A stretch of DNA of 64,000 nucleotides. Origin: Tetrapyrgos nigripes. Lineage: Eukaryota > Basidiomycota > Agaricomycetes > Agaricales > Campanellaceae. The stretch lies in the NCBI GenBank assembly GCA_013368315.1, contig JAACJM010000051.1, positions 1 through 64,000 of the forward strand. The letters are read 5' to 3'. Each line of letters opens with the position of its first letter. The first letter of the stretch is position 1. Positions 22,641 to 34,271 of this stretch are shown piece by piece. Below the pieces are notes generated by a model. That model saw only the letters and a list, made by a program, of their open reading frames with translations. It was not told the origin of the DNA and did not search any database. The position numbers and the translations under genes were made by a program.

Positions 22641-24530
22641 TATGCTTCCGGAGTCGTTTCTGGGGTTATTCAACCCTCCGAATACGATTACAACACTCCC
22701 TGTGCCCGCAAATCCCACCCTGGGCCTGTGCCGCCTGCCACATCATCATTATCCCCTTTGCACAACTTCCACCACAGGTACGCATTTTCTCCTCATTTTC
22801 TTTCTTTTCTCTGCTTATTCTAACGTTTTTAGACCCTCCAACTCCATCACCACCCTCGTTAAGACCCTCCGACTTCGCGTTCTCGCGATATCACTATCCT
22901 CTCCTCCTCCTCCCCACTAACTTCACAACTCCTCGCCCCCTGGTCCAAAATACGTCACCAAGGATTCGATTCCAGGGTTATTTAACCCTCCGAACACGAT
23001 GGGATGGGTTTTTAGACCGTCGGACGTCGATCGCGCGCGCAGTAGGGATTATTTTTCGATTGTTGGGACTTTGTAGTGGCTATAGCACTGGAACAACACG
23101 TCCGTTTGCTTTTTCTTTCACATATTCATATTATACTCATTAATCCAATTCTGTAGCATCCCTCACTTTCCTAATTCCGTCAACATTTGATCAAGCTACC
23201 TCCACTTCTCCTCCCCTTCTCATACCGCTACCACCGCCCTCAGTTCTCCACCAACCACCTTCCCAGACCCTATTCCTACGTTTTGGCACCATCTGAATCC
23301 ATTCCCGTCGTCGCAGAAGCCCTAACACATCGCGTTCCCCCGATATTGAGACCATCTCCTTCTCCTTCCTACCAACTTCTCATCTCCTCGCCCCCTGGCC
23401 CTCAGAATGTCAACATGAACTCATTTCCAAGGTTTTTGAACCCTCCAAACACGATGGCGCTGGTTTCGAGGCCGTAGGACGTCGTTCGCGTGCGCTAGGG
23501 ATTATTTTTGGATTGTTGGCACTTTGTAGAAAGTATATCGTTTGAAAAACAGGTGCGGTCGCTTTGATTTTTACATATTCGAATTCTAATCATAAAACAG
23601 ATTCCGTAGCATCCCAGACCTGCCCAATTCCATCAAGATTTGACGAAACTACCTCCACTTCTCCTCCCCTTCTCATACCGCTCCCACCACCTTCAGTTCT
23701 TCGCCTTTCTCCCCCTCTGAACTCATTCCTACGTTTTTGAACCCTCTGAATCGATTCCCGCCGTCGCCGAAGCCCTGCGACGTCGCGTTCCCCCGCTATC
23801 ACCACCTTCTCCTTCTCCTCCCACCAACTTCTCACCTCCCCGCCCCCTGGCCCATAATATGTCAACCTGGACTCATTTCCAGAGTTTTAGAACCCTCCGA
23901 GCGCGATGGCGTCGGTATTCAGGCTGTAGGACGTCAACCGCGTCCGACATGGAGTATTTTCGTTTTTTTGGGACTTTTTACATGGTATATCATTGGAACG
24001 ACAGGTGCCGTCCCTTTTCTTTTTACATATTCGAATTCTACTCATCAAAGCGAATCCGTATCATTCCTCATTACCCTTTTTCCGTCAAGCCACTTCCACC
24101 TCTCCTCCGCTCCTCATACCGCTCCCACCACACTCATACCTTCACCCATTTCCTTCTCTGACCCGTCTCCTACATTTTCAACCCTCTGAATCGATTGCCG
24201 TCAACGCTGAAGCCCTCCGACCTCGCATTCTCAACATTTCATTACTATCTCCTCCTCCCCCCTTTTAACTTCACCTCTCCTCGCCCCCTCACCCGAATTA
24301 TTTCAGCTTGGACCCGATTCCGTGGGTTTCAAACCCCCTGAACATGATGGTGATATTTTCGATGCCGTCGGATGTCAACCGCATGAGATATTGTCGATAT
24401 TCGTATTTTTGAGACTTTGTAGAGGTTATACTGTTGGAATGGCAGGTGCAGGTGCTTTCTTTCTTTCTTATTTGTATTTTAATAATTAAAATCATTCTGT
24501 AGCAACCCAGAATTCAGCTGCATATCATAG
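22641..24530. repeat. Tandem satellite, ~453-bp unit, about four copies
   Basis: The landmark TAGGGATTATTTTT(C/G)GATTG or its diverged form falls at about 23043, 23496, 23949 and 24388 (spacing 453, 453, 440). A second landmark, CTCCTCGCCCCCTGG or close, follows the same spacing. Each unit has a pyrimidine-rich half and a part reading CCCTCCGAACACGATGG. ORFs up to 193 codons across it shift frame between copies and are not genes. Confidence 0.8.
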
Positions 24531-24870
24531 CAAGCATGCTCGATATGCTTCATTGACTACTTCCACAGATACTATAGTAAGCATACTTAGTATCTCCAAT
24601 CCAAAATCCTTCCTTTGTGCTCCTGTGAATCAGCCCAGATGAACGAATGAGAACCCGAGCTACCGTCCCTGGAGGCAATGGGGACATTCTGTCTGGTGTT
24701 GGTTTTCACATGTTGCCTTAATGGATGGAGGGTCCATGTCCAACTTGACCCATGTTGTATCTACCAGATGTATTTCTAGATAGTTAATAGAGTCTTTGTG
24801 TTTAGTGAAGTACACCTTGAACTCTGTATTCGACTCACATTTGTGAACGCTGACAGCGTATACTTCATTG
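24531..24870. other. Unassigned stretch between two repeat arrays
   Basis: Contains AGCAAGCATGCTCGATATGCT-like short palindromic words near 24530, and otherwise nothing recognisable. Confidence 0.35.
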
Positions 24871-25790
24871 TGTCACTTCCAGAATGTGAGGCTTTGAGCG
24901 TCGTAATCTGGATTTGACAACACAATCCAAATCCGACGCTTTGAGCGTCACTTCCAGAATGCGACGCTCTGAGCATCATAATCTGGATTTGACAACTCAA
25001 AACAAATATGACACTTTGAGCGTCATAATCTGTATTTGACAGCACAATCCAAATCCGACGCTTTGAGCGTCACTTCCAGAATGCGACGCTCTGAGCGTCA
25101 TAATCTGGATTTGACAACACAATCCAAATCAGACGCTTTGAGCGTCACTTCCAGAATGCGACGCTTTGAGCATTGTAATTTGGATTTGACAACTCAAGAC
25201 AAATCCGATGCTTTGAGCGTCACTTCCAGAATGCGACACTTTGAACATTGTAATTTGGATTTGACAACACAATCCAAATCCGACACTTTGAGCGTCACTT
25301 CCAGAATGCGACACTTTGAGTGTCGTAATCTGGATTTGACAGCACAATCCACATCTGACGCTTTGAGCGTCATAACCTGGATTTGACAACTCAAAACAAA
25401 TCCAACACTTTGAGGGTCACTTCCGGAATGTGACGCTCTGAGCGTCATAATCTGGATTTGACAACCCAATCCAAATCCAACGCTCTGAGTGTCATAACCT
25501 GGATTTGACATCTCAATCCAAATCCAACGCTTTGAGCGTCACTTCCAGATACGATGCTCTCAGTGTCATACTCTGGATTTGACAACACAATCCAAATCCG
25601 ACACTTTGAGCGTCACTTCCAGAATGCGACGCTCAAAACATCGAATTCTGGAACTGACGCTCAAAGTGTTGCATTCGGATTGTGACATACAAAGTGTCGC
25701 ATTCTGGAACTGATGCTCAAAGTGACGCATCCAGATTGTGACGCTTTAGTTGTCCCATTCTAGAAGTGAGAATGCAACAACTAAAGCATT
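24871..25790. repeat. Hairpin satellite 2 (75-120-bp unit, GACGCTTTGAGCGTC core)
   Basis: CTTCCAGAATG recurs at about 24877, 24949, 25069, 25147, 25227, 25297, 25540 and 25617. Between copies two palindromes alternate: GACGCTYTGAGCGTC, and GGATTTG..CAAATCC around ACAACACAATC. Variants such as GACACTTTGAGTGTC keep pairing. The right border again has GAAATATTTTTGTAGTTATC (about 25792), as in satellite 1. ORFs of 86-116 codons here are repeat translations. Confidence 0.85.
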
Positions 25791-25894
25791 GAAATATTTT
25801 TGTAGTTATCAATAAATCTATTATGGACACTTGCACACTCAAGTCAGTCTGGTAACTTGCATGCATGCCACCTTGATCATCCACCAACACCAAA

Positions 25895-26075
25895 CCCTGC
25901 CCACACAATCCTGCCCAACTCTCCTCCCAACCCTGCCCACTCCTCCAGCCCAACTCTCCTCCCAACCCTGCCCACCCCTGCACCCAATCCTGCTCACTCC
26001 TCCAGCCAATCCTGCCCACTCCTCCAGCCAACCCTGCCCATCCAGCCCTGCCCCTCCATCTGGAAAAACCCTACT
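25895..26075. repeat. C-rich minisatellite
   Basis: Imperfect repeats of about 22-27 bp built on CCAACCCTGCCCACTCCTCC. ORFs on both strands here are compositional artefacts. Confidence 0.75.
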
Positions 26076-26097
26076 CAAACCCTGGAAACCCCCTAGT

Positions 26098-26120
26098 AAC
26101 CCTAACCCTAACCCTAAGGA
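26098..26120. repeat. Short interstitial telomere-like repeat (CCCTAA)x3
   Basis: Three exact CCCTAA units occur directly before the truncated 5' end of element D. This is the complement of TTAGGG, the usual filamentous-fungal telomere repeat. Three copies could arise by chance, and 'gggttagggtt'-like words also occur in the 7.6-kb element. Confidence 0.5.
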
Positions 26121-26125
26121 ATTAT

Positions 26126-27500
26126 GAGGACAGAATCATTCTATTTCGAGGAAAAGTCTACATTCCTAACAACCAGGAACTATGGAGAGACATAGTCAAG
26201 ATGCATCATGATAGCCTCACCACAGGACATCCAGGCCGATTTAAAATGTATGAGCTGATTAGTAGGGAATTCTGGTGGCCTGGTATGTCAGTATTTGTTC
26301 GCGATTATGTTGAAGGATGTGCTACTTGCCAGTTGACTAAGGCACAAAACCATCCATCACATATACTACTAGTCCCAAATTAAACCCCAGAGAGACCTTT
26401 TGGCATGATTACTACCAACTTCATTACCGATCTTCCAGAGTGTGATGGTTTCAACGTAGTAATCTCACCATGCTAAAAAGATATCGACAGTGACAGGACT
26501 ATTGACATACTATTCAACAACACATGGCGACAATATGGACTTTGGGACAAAATGATATCGGATTGAGGACCACAATCTACAAGCCAAGTTATGAGAGGAA
26601 TATACGCCAAGTTAGGTATCACCTCAGCTCTTAGTACAGCTTATCATCCACAAACAGATGGTGAGACAGAAAGGTTCAATCAAGAACTCAAACAATACTT
26701 ACGAACCTTCTGCAACTACCATCAGGATGATTGGGTCAAATATCTGCCCTACGCTGAGTTCTGCCATAATACTCGAGTCCACTCCACCACTGGAAAATCA
26801 CCTTTTGAACTACTTCATGGATATCTTCCTCGACTCTTTCCCTTGATAAATCCTTCTTCACACATACAAAAAGTCAAAGAATGCCTTCAGAACTTAGAAG
26901 CACTATGTGAAGAGTTGAAAGCAATTCTAACAACTGCTGCCGAGTTGATGAAGAGACAAAAGATAAGGTACTACTGGATGGAAATAATTTGAAAACAACA
27001 AGGCCAAAAGCTAAGCTGGCAAACTGTCATCATGGACCATTCGAAATCACTGATGTAATTGGCGAAGTTAACTATTGTCTCAAACTGCCAAACACCTGGT
27101 GAATTCATCCAGTCTTCCACACTTCTTTACTATCACCATACAAAGAAACTGAAGCTCATGGAGTGAACTACCCAGGCGAACCAGTGGAATTACTGCCAGA
27201 GGATAACGAGTATGATGTTGAAGCAATTCTAGATTCAAAGCCAACTAGGAATTGGTGAGGAGTGCAGTATTTGGTCAAGTGGTTAGACTATTCAGACTCA
27301 GAGAATTCATGGGAACCAGCTTTGGGATTGACAAATTTGAAGGAGATGATTGAAACTTTCCATTGAGAACACCCAGAGGCATATTGACCACCAAACCTGA
27401 TATGCAGAGGATCTACAGTACGCTCAATGGGAGTTAGCTTTGAAGACATTTGGAGAAGTATGCGGTGCTCCAGGTGAAAGCACAGCTTAAAGAGGGGTAA
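26126..27500 (+). pseudogene. Element D: decayed Ty3/Gypsy pol 3' end (integrase, chromodomain)
   Basis: Reads in order: integrase zinc-binding region (KMHHDSLTTGHPGRF, CATCQLTKA; HHCC pattern present), catalytic core with AYHPQTDGETERFNQE (catalytic Glu) and a damaged DRGPQ segment, then a chromodomain (EYDVEAILDSKP, VKWLDYSDSENSWEPA). There are many internal stops, for example near 26380, 26475, 26562, 27255 and 27365. It is truncated at its 5' end beside telomere-like repeats and ends with a TAA (27498-27500) exactly at the polypurine tract and LTR. It is related to element A but lacks A's third ORF. Confidence 0.85.
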
Positions 27501-27969
27501 TGTCATGAACTGCTACAGTTCTTTGCCCTCCTTCCTCTTCTACTTCATTATTGAACCCATTTTCTGATCATTCATCTATTGCATTTCCTCGATAAACCTT
27601 TTAAACCTTATGTTACTGACTTTAAACCTTATAAAACTTGTCAAACTTTACAATAACTATCAATCAATATTCCATTCTATTGATCCTATCTTTCTCCTAC
27701 GTTTCTCCACTTTCTCCTATGTTTCTCCTATTTCTCCTATCTTTTTCCTATCACTTATTCATTGTTCTTCTATATAAACCACTAGACATTCTAGTTAACC
27801 CTTTAGTTCATTCACTTCGTCTCTGCTCCATACTATTACTATGCAGTGTAGAGCCTAGTCAACTTACTTGTTTCTCTTCCTCTATCTCTATTTCTCAATC
27901 TACTACTTTGTATCTGTCCTCAAACTGCGTGACTTGGGTGGTCATTTGAGTGTATCAACAACCTTGACA
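27501..27969 (+). repeat. 3' LTR of element D
   Basis: 469 bp running from TGTCATGAAC to ACCTTGACA, preceded by the polypurine tract AAAGAGGGGTAA. The 3' half resembles the LTR of element A (ACTTCGTCTC, GTGACTTGGGTGGT, CAACCTTGACA). The 5' half instead resembles DNA found inside A just after its pol chromodomain. Confidence 0.8.
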
Positions 27970-28440
27970 CATTTATCAAGAGCCTATCATAATCAGTGAT
28001 AACAAATCTAGTCCTGATATTTATGATTCTACTCCATCTCCTGAGCATACAGTCTCCTACTTCACTCATCGACTTGCAAATGACTTTCAGAATGACATAA
28101 CTCTTGAGGAGACCAATGTCTTCTCATCCACTCCTCATAACTTCTCTTTTGGCTTCTAGTTTTATACTGACTATACATTGCTTGCTTTATCCTCATCACT
28201 TCACTTTATGCTCACTGCTCTCATATGTTATGTGCTGGCCACTCTCATCATTATGTGCACTATCTCCACTCCATGTTTACTTCACATTTTCATGCATGAT
28301 GTATCATATCTTTACTGACACTCAGCTACACTCCACTCACTTATTTCTTACCGCACATTCCTTACATGACCCTTAAATTCCTTCTTATTATTACATTTCT
28401 TTGAGGGACATTCTCTACACTCGCTTTCATTCTTGTACAC
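27970..28440. other. Unassigned stretch right of D
   Basis: A short coding-like stretch (about 27990-28130, reading around SPDIYDSTPSPEHTVSYFTH) ends in stops and is not recognised; possibly a transposon remnant. Confidence 0.3.
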
Positions 28441-29890
28441 GACATTTCGTGGTAATTCCTCAGATATACAGAGGAATTACAGAAGTCTTACATGGGTACA
28501 CTCAATATGTCAGAAAAATTAGAACAATTCTGTATGACCATTGTAAGGCATGAAGACTTACAGGAGACTTTCAGTGTCATAACACTTGTGATTCCTCAGA
28601 TATACAGAGGAATTACAGAAGCCTTACTCAGGTACACTCAATATGTAAGTCCACTTGACTTACTGAAGTATTACAAGAGACCAAAGAAATTAGAACAATT
28701 GTGTATGACCATTGTAAGGCATGAAGACTTACAGGAGACATTCGGTATTACAGAAAATAATACAAAAGAATTACAAGAAAGCAAGAAAAACAAGAATTTG
28801 GTAAGTCTATTGTAATACATGCAGACATACTATGGACATTCAATGTGACTTTCTGTCACAGTATGTGACACAATGGATTTACAAAGAAATTTCAGAGTGG
28901 GTTTATGTCGCAGTATGTCATCCTGTAAAACTTCAGCAGAAATACATGAGTATTTCAGTGTGACAAAAAATCACAGTATGGTCAAGTGTAATACCACTGG
29001 GACTTACAGAAGACTTACAAGAAAGAAGACCCTGAAATCTTCAAGAAAGTCTGGCAAGTTTTATATGAAATTTATCAAGTGACAGACAAGTCACTGTAAT
29101 TCACCAAAAAGTCTGCCAGTAATACAGAGGACTTACACTGGATATAAACACTGATAAATTCATGGGTTTACCAAGGTACACAATGGTATTGTGTAGAACC
29201 AATCAATATGTAAGTCTACTTGACTTACAAGTGTATTACAAAATAGACAAAAAACTACAGCAATTCTGTAAGACCTTTGTAAGTAGGAAGGACATACCAT
29301 GAACTTTCAGTGTGAAAGTGTATCACAGTATAGTGTTACAAGATATTCACTAGAATTACAAAGGCCTTTCAAGTGACTTTTGGTCACAGTATATGTTCTT
29401 GTAACACAACACAGTATATACAGGAGTATTTCAGTGTGATGTAATGTCACAGTATATCTTCTTGTAAAACAACAGAGAAAATACAGGAGAATTTCAGTGT
29501 GATGCACATCACAGTAAAGCAACTTGTAAGGCAAGTAAGATTTACATAGGACTTACAGGAAAGCAAAACTTGAAAGTATTTGATAAATAAGCTTGTAATT
29601 ACTGTGAATTTACAGAGTGACAGCTTGGTCACAGTAGTACCTTAAAAAGATTTGCAGTTTTACAAGGGAATTATGAGAACACAGTTTTAGAAAGGCTATC
29701 TAGTAAGTCTCCAGAAAAATCCTCAATGCCAAACACAGGATATATGGTGTGACAGACTGATCACAGTAAGACTCTTGTAAGTTGCAAGACATTACAATGG
29801 CTTTACTAGAAGGGGAATATTATGGATGTCATCTTGTAAATCTAAGGGACTTACATGAGACTTACTAGACTGTGTGCACGTAGTAGAACC
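28440..29890. repeat. Diverged repeat array with GTGAC-N5-GTCAC hairpins
   Basis: A longer repeat (CAGATATACAGAGGAATTAC to GACTTACAGGAGA) occurs at about 28463 and 28600, with a diverged third near 29190. From 28840 to 29770 nine short hairpins with GTGA/TCAC arms follow one another, e.g. GTGACTTTCTGTCAC, GTGACAAAAAATCAC, GTGACTTTTGGTCAC, GTGATGTAATGTCAC, GTGACAGACTGATCAC, usually followed by AGTAT. Spacing is irregular, about 60-120 bp. There is no coding content of note. Confidence 0.65.
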
Positions 29891-30089
29891 ATAGATGGTG
29901 ACCATACTAAAAATTTAATAGAGAATAAATAAGACAGACAACATGAAATTAATGTGATGAATTAGTTTGTTGAAGTTATTCTGAAGTAGTATACAAAAAA
30001 TAGAAGAAAATAAGGTAAGTTTTGCCATTTTGAGACAGCATTTTGATCAGCTCCTTGATATTCAACGACGACAGTCGTGCACAACAGGG

Positions 30090-30255
30090 ATGACAAGGAC
30101 AATGTGCGCGACAAGGACAACAAGGGCAACAAGGACGATGGTTGTGCACGACAGTGACAACAAGGATGACAAGGATGACAAAGACGACAGTTGTGCATGA
30201 CAAGGACAACATGTGCAACAAGGACGATGCCCTCGTCGCGCATGTCGAGGACAAC
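30090..30255. repeat. GACAAGGAY minisatellite
   Basis: About 15 imperfect copies of a nine-base motif (ACAAGGACA / ACAAGGATG). ORFs on either strand here are low-complexity (Cys/Ser/His-rich or Asp/Lys-rich) and not considered genes. Confidence 0.75.
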
Positions 30256-30650
30256 AGTGATTCAGTTGTGGCATATCAGTACTACAGAGAAATGAACTAT
30301 TGGCACCTATATCACAAAGCCAGACTTATTATCTTTCTGGATGCATATCTGTAACCATGTCTGGAGCTCTGATTTGAGGTCTTTTTATGAATACTTTATG
30401 TTTTTGGACTTATATCTAGCTTCTGAATAGATCTCATTTTCGCCAGCTATCTGTTCGACGGATATTTTGGTATTTTTGGCATGATATGCATGAAATTGGA
30501 TGTGTAACCCAGAGATTAGCAAGTAGAAAACCGGTTCCATTCATGTATCTCTGATACCCTAGATATAGCAGCTAGTCTACATAATTTTTGTACATATATT
30601 TTGCCTAATACAAGCTTTTCCTACAACCTTCAAAGAAATCCTTGACCTCC

Positions 30651-32458
30651 TCAAACCTGGAAGGTCATCAAGGGCGAGTCCCATTCCAGCATCACCTCCT
30701 CAATGTGACCAGGCCCTCCGTGGGGCACAATAGTGCAAATGGCAGAATGAGGATTGGCTTGAGTGACATTCCTGGTCGAGAGTTTGGCAGGGAAGATGTG
30801 ATAATCTATAGTGACGAATGGCTTGGATCCAACAGTCAAACTGGCTACTGCAGCCTGTGCAATCTCCAAACCATACCTGTGCCAGATGTCATATGCAACG
30901 GTGGCTGTTATAAAACATATGTTAGTCATTGACAACAGAGGAGTGAGACCTGAAGTAAAGTACTTGTGTGAGTGCTTGAAAAGCAACAAGGAAGAAGCTT
31001 ACTTTGGTGGTGTTTGTTCAAGGCTTTGCATTCTGCACAATGAGCTTCCCGATCACTGATTTGACAAGAGACAGAGCAGTATATGTTGATGTGGCAACGG
31101 GTTCAGACTTGGCAGACGCCAACTTGTGAGAGTGGATCAGGACATGGCCCAGTGTGAATATTGGTAATATGTTGGAAGCAGAATCATGAAAACGTGAAAT
31201 ACCTGAGGGTTCAAGCAGATATTCTCAATTGCCCTCTGTGTCACCAATCTCATCCACTTTAATCTCGGTTGCTCTTTTCGTAAGCCATTGCATAGTGCTA
31301 CCCAGGTACCCCAGAGAAGGCCTCCAGCCAGATTGTTGTTCTGCAATCATTCCTCTATCTATCTGACATCGTAAAAGGACTTGATGAGAGTCGAGGTCAT
31401 ATGTCTGAAGACCGTCGTAGAGAAGATTCGCTTCAGCACAACAGTGAGTTTGACCTCCAGTTTTGTACGCTGGCGCTGATTGATGATGAGTCCATTTTTG
31501 TCTGCCCTTTGGAGGAAGCAGACGACATGGAGGATGGTGAGGGAAAACCCTTCCTCTAGCAACTGCAATGCACAGCTATGATCTGCATAGATGGTTTCAG
31601 ACAGGGTATACGCAAAATTTACTCCGCTATTGAGAATGACTGGTATGATCCTGTCCTTCCACCTAGAAGATGCGTTTGGAATATCATCCAAAGTGGTTGG
31701 AGAAAACATGCTATGTAGCATGTCTCCTATGATGGTGAATGTGACTGGCTGGATAGCATGTAAGACCGCCAAATCATAGTGGATACATAAGTGCAGCAAT
31801 TTGACTAGAGCTCGTGAAGAGAAATTTTTAACATCAGACAACCCCGAGAACCACTGGACAATGGTGAAACCGACTTGGTGATCAGAAAGCACAGTGAAAA
31901 AAGTCTGCATTGCAGAGGTGGAGAGTGAGGCTACATTGGATGCCATTTTGAGAGCACAGGCAGCATCATAAATCATGTCATTTGCAGGGTCGAAAGCGAA
32001 GGGTAGGTTGTCCTGTCCATGATAAGCAAACTTCAGAACGTTGACCAGTGTAATGTATAGGGTTTTGGTGTTCATGAAACGCAGCTGAAGGTTGTTATTG
32101 GCAGGAAAAGGTGGTAAACTTGAAAGAAGTCCCTCCAGCCGTCTGGCATGTGCTTCAAGATGAGGGCATGACGTGCAGGTCCACCAGAAAACCATAATTT
32201 CGGGCAGTTGATGGTGTCCGAATGTGCCACATGCTATAGTATTGCTAGGCACCAACCCCACAGTGGCTTGAAATGGGCTTCAATATCCGCAAGCAGGATA
32301 TCGGGTAAAGAGGGAGCTTCGGATCAGATGTGGTACATTCCAGAAGCCAGGGCTCCGAAGTGCAAACAGAATATTTCTGCACGAGGTGTATCATCAAGTG
32401 TAGCTTCAACTGGAACGTCTGATGCAGCCCAGAGAGTAGCAGAAGCAACGAATCCCAT
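30651..32458 (-). pseudogene. MYND-type zinc-finger protein gene, damaged
   Basis: A multi-exon minus-strand gene starting at an ATG at 32458. The largest piece (31359-32261, about 300 codons) is a helical, Leu-rich region. Next comes a segment reading RGMIAEQQSGWRPSLGYLGS (about 31350), then a MYND zinc-finger signature on both sides of an intron: Cys..Cys, YCSVSCQISDREAHCAEC (about 31060). The last exon (about 30960-30651) contains YDIWHRYGLEIAQAAV and FVTIDYHIFPA. MYND fingers bind proline-rich partners and are highly expanded in Agaricomycetes. At least two TGA codons (about 31217 and inside the finger, about 31108) and a frame change near 31365 break it. Exact exon borders are uncertain. 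Confidence 0.6.
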
Positions 32459-33745
32459 GTCTATAAAAGAGAAAGAAATGTGGGTCAGAGAAGGTTTAGC
32501 ACACAAGAGATCGAGCGTTGCTCACAATGTCCATCTACAACGTCGAGGTACAAAGAAGATACAGGGGACAAAGGACAAAGAGTTTGGAAGAAGGTGCCAT
32601 GTGGGGTTCAGATGACCTCACGCGCGTTGTGGACCACAGAGCACAAGATCAAGTTGATGGAGAGCCACTACTGTTGCTGGCGAAAAAAATCTGAAAAAAA
32701 TAATGGTAAGAATGAGGAAGCACTTCATGAGATGTTTGTGATGAGAGAGCATGTTGTGTGGTAGAAAGAGGAAAAAGAAAGAAAAAAATACCAACTTACT
32801 GAGGTACCATCACACAAGGGTGATGAGAAACTGAAGCCATAGCTATCACTGGCAAATGGAAGGTTCAGGTCATGTACTGGCGAAAACTTTAGCCAGAACA
32901 GCAGCGATCCTATGGTGTGTTTAGTGAGTTCTGGAGGGAGCACAGTGATACGCTGTACAAAATTTGCGTATAGCTAATTGGCAGTTCGAAAGCTGATTCA
33001 CTACTTCAATTGGTATATAAAAGAACTAGAGTGAGTCCCAAACTGCTAGTTAAAGCACTAGTGGAATAAGTGTATGTGCCAGTACAATAAAACTAAGTAC
33101 TTATGAATAGGATATGCTTATTCTAAGTACTATGGTTGATGTGTACAGTGCTTCAGTTATAGTAGCAGATCCACCATATACTATACAAAGTTCTATAAGG
33201 ACTTTGTAACCATTCTTACTATAACACACTTAGTACTGCCAGTGCAATTCAAGGGAAAGTGAAGCCCCTATTCACGGGCAAGGAACACGTAGGGTATACG
33301 AACCAGACTCTAGCGCTAAACGATCACTGGTTTAGAAATGGCACCATAATCAGGGATATTGGAGGAAAGCCCTAGTAACCGACTATGTCCAAACTAGTGG
33401 TATAACAAGCGATACCTCGCTTGTAAGCAAAATAGAAGGAATAGTCTTTTGAAAGGCAGTAACAATAGAAAAGTAGGACAAAGTATATATGCGAGTTCCT
33501 AGAAAGCTCAGCCTCCACAATGCACTAAAGGGATGAACTAGTGGTGAAGGAATAAAGCGGACATTAAAAAGAAATGTAGAACTGTATAGTAGTAGCTGCG
33601 AGTAGTATAAAAGGACTAGGTATTTCTCGTAGTTACTCAAGCCACATACTGTAGAGTATCGGTCATCTCACTAGCACTAGCTGTAGAGACTGCGAAACAC
33701 GGACTACGCTTCTACCAAATCTACCTCACTTGCATCGAGTATAAA
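32459..33745. other. Stretch between the MYND gene and element A
   Basis: Holds the upstream region of the MYND pseudogene and then AT-rich DNA with AGTACTTA/TAAGTACT inverted words near 33100-33145. Short ORFs are unrecognised. The part at 33440-33640 has LTR-like composition and could be a very old LTR fragment, unproven. Confidence 0.3.
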
Positions 33746-34260
33746 TGTCAAGGTTGTCGGTACACTCAATAACCACCCAAGTCACACAATACGAGAAAGC
33801 CGGTTACAAGAGAATAGATTGATCAAGAGAGATAGAGAGATAGAGAGATAGAGAGAAAGTAAGCTGACTAGGCTCAACACTGCGTAGTAAAAGTACGGAG
33901 TGGAGACGAAGTGAACGAACTAAGGAATTGGTTACAAAGATCACAGGTATATAAGTAAAATATGAACAGATGGGAACGAGTAAGTAATAATAGACGGTAT
34001 CATGTGGAAATGTCAAAGGCGAGAGAGTAAAGAGTTGAATATGGATAGATGAAGGTACTGGATCATAAGGAATGATTGACAGTGAGAATGTCCATGGAGA
34101 TAGGAATCAGAGGAGATAAAGTATGAGTCATAGATCTGTAGAGATGGTAACTATAGACGATGATGAGAAATGATTGATGTTTATGGGGTTAAAGTGGGAA
34201 ATAAGTAGTAGAGGGAAAAGAATAGAAAAGAAATGAATAGGCGGGGAGCAATTTGTGACA
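33746..34260 (-). repeat. 3' LTR of element A
   Basis: 515 bp, TGTCAAGG..TTTGTGACA on the plus strand, with perfect terminal TGTCA/TGACA inverted repeat. It contains a short GAGATA microsatellite (about 33828-33856). Confidence 0.93.
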
Positions 34261-34271
34261 TTACCCCCTCT

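Noticed and set aside
22562..23143. 193-codon plus-strand ORF
   Set aside because: It lies across the 453-bp satellite; the frame is not kept in the next copies and the pyrimidine-rich composition explains the lack of stops.
25036..25511. ORFs of 86-116 codons on both strands with repeated SKSDALSVTSRMR-like or SHSGSDAQSV-like units
   Set aside because: They are translations of hairpin satellite 2; a period divisible by three keeps the frame open by chance.
24871..29770. Regular short palindromic repeats that recall a CRISPR array
   Set aside because: The sequence is eukaryotic, the spacers are themselves repeated, no cas gene is present, and repeat length (15 bases) is too short.
29962..30274. 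Cys/Ser/His-rich minus ORFs (70-93 codons)
   Set aside because: Translations of the ACAAGGAY minisatellite.
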